NCBI GenBank assembly: GCA_947178045.1
Contig: CAMWWR010000005.1
Span: 1 to 14,470, forward strand
Source: an uncultured Clostridia bacterium
GTDB lineage: Bacteria; Bacillota; Clostridia; Lachnospirales; Lachnospiraceae
Length of the DNA: 14,470 nt
Reading direction: 5' to 3'
In this document: piece by piece, positions 5,851 to 13,052 of the stretch
Layout: the number at the start of each line of letters is the position of its first letter
Numbering within the stretch: position 1 is the first letter of the stretch
Made by a program: the position numbers and the translations under genes
Notes under the pieces: model-generated
What the model was told of the DNA's origin: nothing
Seen by the model: only the letters and a program-made list of their open reading frames with translations
Database searches by the model: none

Positions 5851-7202
5851 GAGGTGATGAATTTTTAGAAAAAATGGAACTTGTTGATCCTGCCTATATC
5901 GAAGCAGCGGACAAAATGCCGCCCGCCGGACATCGGAGCCGGAGTCGATGGATCGCAGCAGCCTGCCTATGCCTTATCGTCTGTCTGTGCACCGCTTTTA
6001 CTGCGTTTTTTCTCCGCCGCAAAAGTCCGGGAAGGCCCGATGATCCGCTTACATCCTCAGAGATCGAACAGCAAAGGATAACCGAGCTTGCTTCCGCATA
6101 CGGCGGAACACTTCTCGCCGCGAATCTTGCGCTCCCGGATTTCAGGATTTCCAAGATCCGGCTGACCCATTCGGAGAGTGGAGATATTTCGGATCCTTCC
6201 ACCTGGAGTGAGCTTTCTGTCACCGCGGAATATGACGACACCGACCTGACCTTGCTCTGCTCGTTTGACGACTCCACAAAGGAGGAACCTTCTTCCGAAC
6301 CCGTAGAGCCCCTGCGATACGGGGACATTCTCGTGAATATATACCAGGCTGATGCCATGTCAGAATCAGAGAATATGTACTATGCCGTATTTGAGTATGA
6401 GGGGCTCCACTATGAGCTGTCCACCCAGGTGAATGATCCGGACCGCATCACTGTTTTGCTCGAGCGGATCCTCGGCACGCGTTTAGGGCCAGCTGATTTC
6501 ACGACGGATTTTTCGGACATCTCCGATCCCGCAGCGGGCGCTTCCGATTCACTCGATCCTGCGACAGGCGTCTCTGATCCATCCAATCCTGCGGCAGTTA
6601 TTTCCGATCCATCCGATCCTGCAGCGAACGCTTCCGATTCACTCGATTCTGCGGCGGGCATTTCCGGTTCCTCCGGCGGAGGCTGGCTTCCTGCTGCATC
6701 AGAAACAGCTCCTGCTCCGTCCGGCGCCCCGGACATCCTTCCCCCGCTCCTCGGCTTTACGCAGTACCATATCAAAATCGAGGAGGTTTCCCCTTGGCTT
6801 TTCTTCTGGCACTATTACGCCGAAACAGCCAACGGAGACGAACAGTGCATCGCCGAGGTTTTCGGTCCTGGAGATGAGCCCGAAGCTTATATCGTTGACC
6901 TCGACAGCGACGGGATAACCGAGCTGATCTGCAACTGTGAATATGGCGACAGTGCGAAGCGCGTCTATATTTTCCGCAGCAAAGACGGCATAATCGAGGA
7001 GGGCGTCTTCAACGAGGATTATTACAGAACGGAATTTACAAATATTGATACCATGTGCGGCGCAGCCCGCATCGTCCAAAAATATGATCCGGAGAAAAGG
7101 GCTTTCTTTGTCGCCAACATAGAAGCGGAGGAGCTCATCAACCAAACCTTCTTTATGGGGTTGGATTATTTTAACTTCCGTCCGTTTATACACATAAAAT
7201 AG
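5847..7202 (+). CDS. Membrane partner of sigma factor 1 (putative anti-sigma/sensor), 451 aa
   Basis: Starts at GTG 5847, overlapping the sigma stop by four bases; AAGGAGG lies about ten bases upstream. Residues 1-34 are cytoplasmic; DEFLEKMELVDPAYIEAAD is the short N-terminal helix typical of clostridial sigma-factor partners and the likely sigma contact. Residues 35-56 form one membrane helix. Residues 72-215 form an outer beta-rich domain resembling the DUF4367/DUF4179 kind. Residues 223-272 are five 10-residue repeats rich in Ser, Asp, Pro and Ala, followed by a Gly/Pro linker. Residues 300-451 form a second outer domain with DLDSDGITE (351-359), a calcium-loop pattern (DxDxDGxxE) seen in FG-GAP and dockerin-like proteins. 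The anti-sigma role is inferred from layout; no zinc-binding anti-sigma motif is present. Confidence 0.7.
   Translation: MRGDEFLEKMELVDPAYIEAADKMPPAGHRSRSRWIAAACLCLIVCLCTAFTAFFLRRKSPGRPDDPLTSSEIEQQRITELASAYGGTLLAANLALPDFRISKIRLTHSESGDISDPSTWSELSVTAEYDDTDLTLLCSFDDSTKEEPSSEPVEPLRYGDILVNIYQADAMSESENMYYAVFEYEGLHYELSTQVNDPDRITVLLERILGTRLGPADFTTDFSDISDPAAGASDSLDPATGVSDPSNPAAVISDPSDPAANASDSLDSAAGISGSSGGGWLPAASETAPAPSGAPDILPPLLGFTQYHIKIEEVSPWLFFWHYYAETANGDEQCIAEVFGPGDEPEAYIVDLDSDGITELICNCEYGDSAKRVYIFRSKDGIIEEGVFNEDYYRTEFTNIDTMCGAARIVQKYDPEKRAFFVANIEAEELINQTFFMGLDYFNFRPFIHIK
6513..6662 (+). repeat. Tandem repeat, 5 x 30 bases, in the membrane-partner gene
   Basis: Five units encode SDISDPAAGA, SDSLDPATGV, SDPSNPAAVI, SDPSDPAANA and SDSLDSAAGI. 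Units 2 and 5 are closest to each other, as are units 3 and 4, which suggests block duplication. The result is an acidic, flexible linker between two outer domains, and its length is likely to vary among strains. Confidence 0.85.
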
Positions 7203-7229
7203 GAATTACAAATCCGAAGAAATCCGAAA

Positions 7230-8999
7230 TTACGGTTTCTTGTCCGCGGCGGCGGCATCCTCCTCTTTTTCAATCGCCGCCGGCTGCCGGTTGATTGCGC
7301 GGATGATTTCCGGAGAAAATTTCGGCTTCCGGTCGTAGGTGTAAAGTCCGTTCACCTCCTGCTCGATATCGTACAGCTGGGTATAGCAGAAGCCCATAAT
7401 ATTCGAATTGGCAAGCAGGCATTCCGTGAGGCGCCGGTATCTTTCCAGAAATTCCTCCTCCGTCTTCGGCGCTTCTCCGTAGCCCCATGCCGAGGCGTTG
7501 GTATTGGAAACATCCCATTTGATGCCGCCGTATTCGCTGACAAATACCGGAAGCCCTTCCGTGTAATGCTGCCTCGGCTCCTGATCGTCACGAAATTTCC
7601 CGCCGTTTTTCAGTCCCTCATAATAGGAGGCAAAGACGGCGGCATCCTGCGTATAGTTATGTACATCGTAAATATCCGTCTCGACATGAAAATTGCCGCT
7701 TGTGTCGATACACGGTCTGGTAGGGTCGAGCTGCTTCGTCATCCGGTAGATCAGACGCAGCGTATCGTCGTATTGCTTCCTGCCGTCAAAATCCCAGGTC
7801 TCGTTGAACGGGCACCAGCCAATGACGGACGGGTGGTTGAAATCCCGGTCAACCGCCTCCAGCCATTCTCCCATAAACGGATGGAGCGCGGCGGGATCGG
7901 ACAAGTCAAGTCCCCAGTTCCCATGCTCACCCCACACAAGGTAGCCCATACGGTCGCAATGGTACAAAAACCTCGGCTCGAATATTTTCTGGTGCAGTCT
8001 TGCCCCGTTAAAGCCGAGCCCGATCGAGATCCGGATATCGTTTATCAGCGCTTCCTCCGTCGGGGCAGTATAAATGCCGTCCGGATAAAAGCCCTGGTCG
8101 AGCACGGTCCGCTGGAATACCGGCTTCCCGTTGAGCAGGAAACGCCTGCCGTCCAGCCGCACCTCGCGCAGGCCCGCATAACTTTTTACCTTGTCGCAGA
8201 AGCCCTCGCCGGAAAAGGTAAATTCCAGATCGTAGAGCCTCCCGCAGCCCGCTTCCCACAGATGGATCTCGTTCAGTTGCAGCGCCATCCGCACCGTGCC
8301 ACAGCCGGTTTTCCCGACCACCGCCTCGCAGCGGCCGCAGGCGCGCCCTTCATAATAAGCATCGACACAGAGCTTTCCCGTGCCGGTCAGGCTCGCTTCG
8401 ATGTTCAGGATACCCCCTTCAACATCCGGATAATATCTGACCGACCGGATATAGTTTTTGGGCACAAATTCAAGCCAGACTGTCTGCCAGATCCCCGTCG
8501 TCCTTGTGTAGTCGCAGCCGGACGAGGCGTAAGCCGCGCTCTGCTTGCCCCTCGGCTGGCGTCCGCTCCGGTTGTCGTCCTCGGCGCAGACAACAAGCTC
8601 ATTGCTCCCGGCCTTTAAATACTCTGTGATGTCGAACGTAAAGGAGGAATAACCGCCGCGGTGAGCGCCCGCCTGCCTGCCGTTGACATAGACAACAGCC
8701 AGATAATCAACCGCACCGAAATGGAGCAGTACTGTGCCGCGAAGCTGCTCCCCCGTGATCCCAAAAAAGCGCCGGTACCACGCGCACGGGATAAAATCTC
8801 TGTACCCGATGTCGCTTAAAGAGCTTTCAGGGCAGAACGGAACAACGATCTTCCCCTCGTATTTCCCGTTTTCGTAAAAATGCCGGTCGCGCCCGCTTCT
8901 GCCAAAATCAAACGCAAAATCCCATTCGCCGTTGAGATTCTGCCATTCCGCCCGCTCCATCTGCGGGAACGGGTGCTCCGGTCTCGGAATATTTTTCAT
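7230..8999 (-). CDS. Glycoside hydrolase family 2 enzyme, 589 aa
   Basis: A retaining exo-glycosidase of the beta-galactosidase/glucuronidase/mannosidase clan. Residues 1-180 are the jelly-roll sugar-binding domain (NLNGEWDFAFD at 21, VYVNGRQAGAHRGGYSSFTFDIT from 103). About 185-280 is the immunoglobulin-like domain, and 285-575 is the TIM barrel. The acid/base should be Glu400 in GWCPFNETWD and the nucleophile Glu489 in VFVSEYGG. No signal peptide is seen, so it acts inside the cell on imported oligosaccharides. The ATG at 8999 follows GAGG and opens with the usual NIPRPEHPFPQMERAEWQNL; an upstream open frame of 28 codons looks like chance. It lies downstream of the sigma 2 pair on the same strand with no clear terminator between. 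The substrate cannot be told from sequence; the lysine-rich tail (DAAAADKKP) is unremarkable. Confidence 0.92.
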   Translation of the reverse strand: MKNIPRPEHPFPQMERAEWQNLNGEWDFAFDFGRSGRDRHFYENGKYEGKIVVPFCPESSLSDIGYRDFIPCAWYRRFFGITGEQLRGTVLLHFGAVDYLAVVYVNGRQAGAHRGGYSSFTFDITEYLKAGSNELVVCAEDDNRSGRQPRGKQSAAYASSGCDYTRTTGIWQTVWLEFVPKNYIRSVRYYPDVEGGILNIEASLTGTGKLCVDAYYEGRACGRCEAVVGKTGCGTVRMALQLNEIHLWEAGCGRLYDLEFTFSGEGFCDKVKSYAGLREVRLDGRRFLLNGKPVFQRTVLDQGFYPDGIYTAPTEEALINDIRISIGLGFNGARLHQKIFEPRFLYHCDRMGYLVWGEHGNWGLDLSDPAALHPFMGEWLEAVDRDFNHPSVIGWCPFNETWDFDGRKQYDDTLRLIYRMTKQLDPTRPCIDTSGNFHVETDIYDVHNYTQDAAVFASYYEGLKNGGKFRDDQEPRQHYTEGLPVFVSEYGGIKWDVSNTNASAWGYGEAPKTEEEFLERYRRLTECLLANSNIMGFCYTQLYDIEQEVNGLYTYDRKPKFSPEIIRAINRQPAAIEKEEDAAAADKKP

Positions 9000-9016
9000 G
9001 CTTTTCCTCACTTTCC

Positions 9017-9032
9017 GCCGCCGGCAGGCGGC
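9017..9032 (-). promoter_or_regulatory. GC-rich hairpin just upstream of the GH2 ribosome binding site
   Basis: GCCGCC (9017-9022) pairs with GGCGGC (9027-9032), loop of four. It ends eight bases before the GAGG site of the GH2 gene and could affect translation. The rest of the 187-base gap 9000-9186 shows no gene and no good minus-strand promoter; a TATACT at 9148-9143 lacks a -35. This fits read-through from the sigma 2 operon but does not prove it. Confidence 0.3.
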
Positions 9033-9186
9033 CTTTTCCTTTTTATCAGCGAGGTCCTTCGCTACTGACGGACGGCCCTGCACAGGGACATTTCAATTCT
9101 GCAGAGCTCCGGACCTCTTCTGCTCCTCCTTACAATTTGCAGTATAATGGATGGCAGGGAAAAAGGAAATAAGAAATACGGCGGCA

Positions 9187-10344
9187 TTATTCGACAATGA
9201 TTTCCGCATCATTATAATTGACATTTCTTTCCTCATACAGAATTTCCATTGTTTCACAGTTCAAGATAGCAAAGCTCCTTTTCGCCTCGTCTGCCTCAAC
9301 AAAAAAGCCTATATATTCTCCCTTTTCATCCAGAATCAGGGTGTCAACCAGCCGTTCTCCCGGCTCTGTTTTATAATATATTGTCTCCTCCTGATCCGCA
9401 ATTTTTTCCGACGCCGGCCCCGCTCCAAAATGAGGCGCGGGCTGCACATAATAGAGCTTGTCATAATTGCCGTCCCAGGTAAAAAAAAGACCGTAATATT
9501 CTTCAAAGCTGTTCTGCTCCAGATGATATACAATATACACGTTCAGAGAGGGATTTCTATGCCCCTCTAAAACAACGCGTTCCTCACCGATCCAGCAAAA
9601 ATCATTCAGCGAGGAAAAAAATACATCTGTCAGCTTGCATTCCTTTTCCGTCCCGTCTTCCAGTGTGACCTTCAGAGCCTGGAAACTCCATCCTTCCACC
9701 GGTATCAGCTCCGCTTTTTTGCCGGAAGGGCTGAATACTGCAGAGTCCGGTCCCGGCTCCTGCGCCGGATATCCATTTGTTTTTTTCCTCAGATAAATAC
9801 TTTTTTCGCCGTCGCTCCAGATTGGCCCGTCGTCTTCTTTTGCTGTATCAGGAGCCTTTGTAATCGGATTCTTCTCGTTTGCTGTCCCCGGTGTCACGCT
9901 CACGCTGTCCGCTGTGTTGCCCGCGCCGTTTGTCGAATCCGACGGATCCCGCTCAAAAATTTCTTCGCTGCCCGCCGCATCCCTGTTCCCCGATGCTTTA
10001 TCCGATGCAGGACTGTGACCGGAAGGATCGCCATCCGGCAGGTTGTCGCTGTCCGGCAGATGATCGTTTCCCAGCAAATTATCGTTCCCTGGCAAATCAT
10101 TGTTTCCCGACAAATTATCGTTTCCTGACAGACTACTGCTCCCCTGTGCTTCCCTTTCATGATCCGCCGCGCCGCGGCTGCTTTTGCCGTACATCACTCC
10201 GACGCCGATCACTGCCGCAAGTGCAAGGGCTGCCGCCGCAGAGGCAGTCCACACCGCAAGCTGTCTCTCCCTTTTTCTCCTTTTCTCCGCTTCCTTCCTG
10301 CTGCGCCGCAATACGCTTTCCGCGACCTCTCTATAATCCTTCAT
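9187..10344 (-). CDS. Membrane partner of sigma factor 2 (putative anti-sigma/sensor), 385 aa
   Basis: The ATG at 10344 lies inside the end of the sigma 2 gene (14-base overlap) with AAGGAGG nine bases upstream, so the two are translationally coupled. Residues 1-30 are very basic (KDYREVAESVLRRSRKEAEKRR region) and cytoplasmic. Residues 31-53 form one membrane helix. About 68-104 is a Gly/Asn/Asp/Leu hexapeptide repeat, continued by a Ser/Asp/Pro-rich linker to about 170. Residues 175-385 form a beta-rich outer domain (IWSDGEKSIYLRKK, DDVFFSSLNDFCWIGEERVVLE-like strands, ETIYYKTEPGERLVDTLILDEKGEYIGFF) that resembles part of a beta-propeller, but I cannot name it. The layout copies that of the sigma 1 partner although the outer domains are not alike. 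The role in holding the sigma factor is inferred. Confidence 0.7.
   Translation of the reverse strand: MKDYREVAESVLRRSRKEAEKRRKRERQLAVWTASAAAALALAAVIGVGVMYGKSSRGAADHEREAQGSSSLSGNDNLSGNNDLPGNDNLLGNDHLPDSDNLPDGDPSGHSPASDKASGNRDAAGSEEIFERDPSDSTNGAGNTADSVSVTPGTANEKNPITKAPDTAKEDDGPIWSDGEKSIYLRKKTNGYPAQEPGPDSAVFSPSGKKAELIPVEGWSFQALKVTLEDGTEKECKLTDVFFSSLNDFCWIGEERVVLEGHRNPSLNVYIVYHLEQNSFEEYYGLFFTWDGNYDKLYYVQPAPHFGAGPASEKIADQEETIYYKTEPGERLVDTLILDEKGEYIGFFVEADEAKRSFAILNCETMEILYEERNVNYNDAEIIVE
10037..10144 (-). repeat. Tandem repeat, 6 x 18 bases, in the sigma 2 partner gene
   Basis: Six units of 18 bases start at 10037, 10055, 10073, 10091, 10109 and 10127 (for example GGCAGATGATCGTTTCCC and GACAAATTATCGTTTCCT on the plus strand). 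They encode a hexapeptide of the form GNDNLS/GNDNLL. The linker lies just outside the membrane helix. Confidence 0.85.
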
Positions 10345-10888
10345 AGATAAAGCCCTCCTTATCAAGCTCTGATTTCAGCGACATTTTTGCACGGTACATA
10401 AGGTTTTCAATCTGACGCCTGCTCTTTTTCATGACGGCTGCGATCTGCCCGTTATCAAAGTCCTCAAAGAATGACAGGTACAATACCTGCTGATATTCGG
10501 ATTTTAATCTGTTCATCGTCCTGTGAAGCATGATCTTCTGCTCTTCACGCAGATATGCCTGCTCCAGTCCCGCCTCGTCGCTTTCTATGTTCTGCAGCTC
10601 CTCCACAGATGTCAGAATTGTCCTTGCACTGTGCCTCAGATAATCGATTGCCACATTTCTTCCGATCGTATACAGCCACGTTTTAAAGGAATGTCTGGCG
10701 GAAAATTTGGGCTTCTTCACCACAAGCCGGACAAAGGTATCCTCCATCAGATCCTCCGCCGTGTGGATATTCTGCGTAAAGCCATTCAGATACAGGATCA
10801 GACCGTCCTTGTAATCCCTTATGATCTCGACAATGCCGTTCTCGTCACCATCAAGGAAACGGCGGTAGCTACTTGCACCGTTATCCAT
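10331..10888 (-). CDS. ECF-type sigma-70 family factor 2, 185 aa
   Basis: A second ECF sigma factor. Residues 20-86 are region 2 (IVEIIRDYKDGLILYLNGF, AEDLMEDTFVRLVVKKPKF, and the -10 helix HSFKTWLYTIGRNVAIDYLRH). Residues 118-175 are region 4 (RLKSEYQQVLYLSFFEDFDNGQIAAVMKKSRRQIENLMYRAKMSLKSEL). The ATG at 10888 is preceded by AAAGGAG seven bases away and gives the normal length; eleven upstream in-frame codons lack support. Its last residues (DKEGFIYEGL) overlap the start of the membrane-protein gene, and the AAGGAGG inside this end serves that gene, the same device as in sigma 1 (EKEGYIL). The protein differs from sigma 1, so the pairs are probably not a recent duplication. I found no clear promoter of its own in 10889-11223. 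Confidence 0.9.
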   Translation of the reverse strand: MDNGASSYRRFLDGDENGIVEIIRDYKDGLILYLNGFTQNIHTAEDLMEDTFVRLVVKKPKFSARHSFKTWLYTIGRNVAIDYLRHSARTILTSVEELQNIESDEAGLEQAYLREEQKIMLHRTMNRLKSEYQQVLYLSFFEDFDNGQIAAVMKKSRRQIENLMYRAKMSLKSELDKEGFIYEGL

Positions 10889-11223
10889 TGATTTACTCCT
10901 TTCCGAAAGGTGTGGGGCCAATCCGGGCTTTGCAAAATTCCCCGGATATCCGACGCCCGCTCACCGCCCTTCACCTCTTAAACGGACAGCACGCGGTTTT
11001 CTCTCACCGCAGGGCGGCAATTTTTCAGAGCTCCGATTCCCGGCCGGACCGCCGCAGATTTATTGCAGCGGCTCCGCTTGCTGTTTGTGTCATTTTGTTA
11101 TATGCTTATACCACGAACAACAGGCGGAGGAACCTGAGTGGAACACCCCAAAATCACATATTTTCAACTTCTTCATTGATTCAGTACCACAGGCAGCCAC
11201 AAAATAAAGCAAGGAGGCCCATT
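10889..11223. other. Divergent intergenic region between sigma 2 and the ankyrin-type gene
   Basis: These 335 bases carry no convincing gene. An open frame runs through them into the ankyrin-type gene but has no ribosome binding site. On the plus strand TTGCTG (11078-11083), 17 bases, TATGCT (11101-11106) is a weak candidate promoter for the ankyrin-type gene. GCAGCGG/CCGCTTGC around 11065-11081 can form a small stem just before it. On the minus strand AAAACC and TTTAAGAGGTGAA near 10972-11000 recall ECF promoter parts, but the spacing is too short to call one. Confidence 0.5.
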
Positions 11224-12309
11224 ATGGCAAGGAAAAGAAAAATTCTCATTGAAAATTTTCAGGAAATTATCGACAGCGGCGACCTCGCCGCATTTCAGGC
11301 TGTGTTTGATAAATGCGAAATCACCGCTGTGAACGGGCGCGGCAAGACCACTTGCAACGCGTTTTCCTTCAAGGGCCTCACCCCCGCCCACATCCAGTTC
11401 CTGATCGATCAGGGACTTGATCCGAACGCCGACTGCGGCTTTGGCCGGACCGCTGTCTATTTTCAGGCATACAGCCTTGAAAACCTTCAATGTCTTATCC
11501 AAAATGGTGCGGATGTCGACCTGACGATTTCCAATCTGACCGGAAACGCACTTTTCTGCACCGTAGCAGGCGGAGGCCACGGCAGTAACAATGAAAGTGT
11601 CACATGCGTTAAAAACCTGTTGTCCTGCGGCGCAAAAGTAACCGGAAGATTCGGGCTAATGAAAGAAACGATCCTCGAAAATCTGCTGTCAGGTTGCATG
11701 AACGCATATATCATAAACGCCCTCGCAATTGCGCGCCTCCTGTTAAACGCAGGCGCGCCGAAGACGCTGGAAATAAAAGAATCTGTACATCGGATCGGAG
11801 AGCGCTTTGAATTTTACCGGGCCGACTTCAACAAAGAATGTTTGGACGAATTCAGCGATGCGCTGATGGAATTGTACAAATTATTTGATGTGGAGCCCGT
11901 TCCGCAAAGAGTAGTGTACGACGGCAGCTCGCCCATTGTGGTAAAGTCCGGAACCTGGCAGAAACAGCACGCTGAGCTGTGGGATTTGCTGGTGCCGGGG
12001 CGCGGCCATGCCGACACCGTGCAGGGCGAGGTCATCCGCATCATCGGAAAGGTAAATCATGAAATACTGGACAACGGGGCAATTAACTGGGACGCAGATT
12101 ACAAAAAGCTTCCGCTTGCCATGGCAGATTATTTCAAACTGGCGGACGGCCTGGAAGCCTCCCTCGTGAATGAGGCGTGCATCCTTGCTAAAAAGGTATC
12201 CGCGAATTCCAGCCAGGCGATGCTGTATCGGCTCAATGAGCTGACCGTTCGCTGGGTGCTCGCAAATCCGAATCCAATCAAGTTGCAGAAGGTTGATTAT
12301 GAACGATAA
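11224..12309 (+). CDS. Ankyrin-type repeat protein with unknown C-terminal domain, 361 aa
   Basis: The ATG at 11224 is preceded by AAGGAGG nine bases away. Residues 9-36 (ENFQEIIDSGDLAAFQAVFDKC), 50-70 (KGLTPAHIQFLIDQGLDPNA), 73-101 (FGRTAVYFQAYSLENLQCLIQNGADVD) and 105-140 (LTGNALFCTVAGG to LLSCGAKV) read as diverged ankyrin repeats, with a fifth helix pair near 163-180 (LAIARLLLNAGAPK). Such arrays bind proteins. Residues 235-361 (SGTWQKQHAELWDLLVPGRG, TVQGEVIRIIGKVNHEILDNG, then helices to ELTVRWVL) form a separate domain I cannot name with confidence. No signal peptide or membrane helix is seen. It overlaps the methyltransferase gene by 11 bases, so the two should be made together. Confidence 0.8.
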   Translation: MARKRKILIENFQEIIDSGDLAAFQAVFDKCEITAVNGRGKTTCNAFSFKGLTPAHIQFLIDQGLDPNADCGFGRTAVYFQAYSLENLQCLIQNGADVDLTISNLTGNALFCTVAGGGHGSNNESVTCVKNLLSCGAKVTGRFGLMKETILENLLSGCMNAYIINALAIARLLLNAGAPKTLEIKESVHRIGERFEFYRADFNKECLDEFSDALMELYKLFDVEPVPQRVVYDGSSPIVVKSGTWQKQHAELWDLLVPGRGHADTVQGEVIRIIGKVNHEILDNGAINWDADYKKLPLAMADYFKLADGLEASLVNEACILAKKVSANSSQAMLYRLNELTVRWVLANPNPIKLQKVDYER

Positions 12310-12910
12310 ACAGCTTCGAACCATCATCTCTCACTATGATGCCCTGATCGCCGAGAACAACGACCCCGTCCATGACCCGAAACCCCTGCGGGATTATATG
12401 GATCAGTGGGACGGACAGTGCTTCATTGATTGTATGGAATTAAACAAAACCAAATCCGTCCTTGAAGTCGGTGTTGGTACCGGACGACTCGCCGTTCGTA
12501 CTGCCCCGCTGTGCAGCGCGTTTGTCGGCATTGACCCCTCCCCAAAAACGATAGAGCGGGCTGGAGCAAACCTCAGGGATTACAAAAACGTGACGCTTAT
12601 CTGCGATGATTTCCTGCGCTGTCCTTTTGACAGAGCATTTGACGTTGTCTATTCCTCTCTGACTTTTATGCACATCGAGAACAAGCAGGCAGCCATCGAC
12701 AAAGCAGCGTTCCTGCTGAAAAACGGACGTTTTGTTCTGTCAATTGACAAAAATCAGGATCAATATATTGAAATGCCGGGGCGAAAAATCAGGATTTATC
12801 CGGACAATCCCCGTGATATCAAAAATTACATCCGGACAGCGCACCTGAATCTGATCCGGCACTATGAAACTCCATTCGCGCATATTTTTATCGCAGACAA
12901 ATTTTTATAG
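12299..12910 (+). CDS. Class I SAM-dependent methyltransferase, 203 aa
   Basis: Transfers a methyl group from S-adenosylmethionine to an unknown acceptor. Motif I is VLEVGVGTGRLA (54-65), motif post-I is FVGIDPSPKTIERA (76-89), an acidic DDF follows at 103-105, and the motif IV region is FDVVYSSLTFMHIEN (114-128): the order of the Methyltransf_11/25 type. The C-terminal part (residues 145-203) has strands VLSIDKNQDQYI and AHIFIADKFL. The ATG at 12299 is chosen because AGAAGG lies six bases before it; it sits inside the end of the ankyrin-type gene. The length is typical of a stand-alone small-molecule methyltransferase. The substrate is not evident from sequence or neighbours. Confidence 0.88.
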   Translation: MNDKQLRTIISHYDALIAENNDPVHDPKPLRDYMDQWDGQCFIDCMELNKTKSVLEVGVGTGRLAVRTAPLCSAFVGIDPSPKTIERAGANLRDYKNVTLICDDFLRCPFDRAFDVVYSSLTFMHIENKQAAIDKAAFLLKNGRFVLSIDKNQDQYIEMPGRKIRIYPDNPRDIKNYIRTAHLNLIRHYETPFAHIFIADKFL

Positions 12911-12952
12911 TCCAAAATCACCGAGGTGCAAACGAACCGCAACACTCGTGCC

Positions 12953-13007
12953 CCGGCGGCGGTAAAATCAGTGGAAAATTCATCACCGTCGTTTTAACCG
13001 CCGCCGG
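12953..13007. terminator. Large hairpin between the convergent methyltransferase and GH26 genes
   Basis: CCGGCGGCGGTAAAA (12953-12967) pairs with TTTTAACCGCCGCCGG (12992-13007) over 15 base pairs with one bulged base, loop of 24. It is centred between two convergent genes, where a two-way terminator is expected. However, the A/T tracts are on the loop side of the GC part and no T-run follows the outer stem on either strand, so its efficiency is doubtful. A small second hairpin CGGAA/TTCCG lies at 13005-13020. Confidence 0.45.
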
Positions 13008-13052
13008 AATAATCTTTCCGCCTGACCGCCTTCCCAGATTCCGGATGCCTCC

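Noticed and set aside
6513..6662. 30-base repeats as a possible CRISPR array
   Set aside because: The units are directly adjacent with no spacers and stay in the reading frame; they are a coding tandem repeat.
7566..8618. Long open frame (350 codons) on the plus strand across the GH2 gene
   Set aside because: It is antisense to a GH2 gene with intact catalytic motifs; there is no start signal and the composition is shadow-like.
10873..11223. Upstream extension of the ankyrin-type frame
   Set aside because: It is open by chance only; it overlaps the sigma 2 start on the other strand, and ATG 11224 has AAGGAGG.
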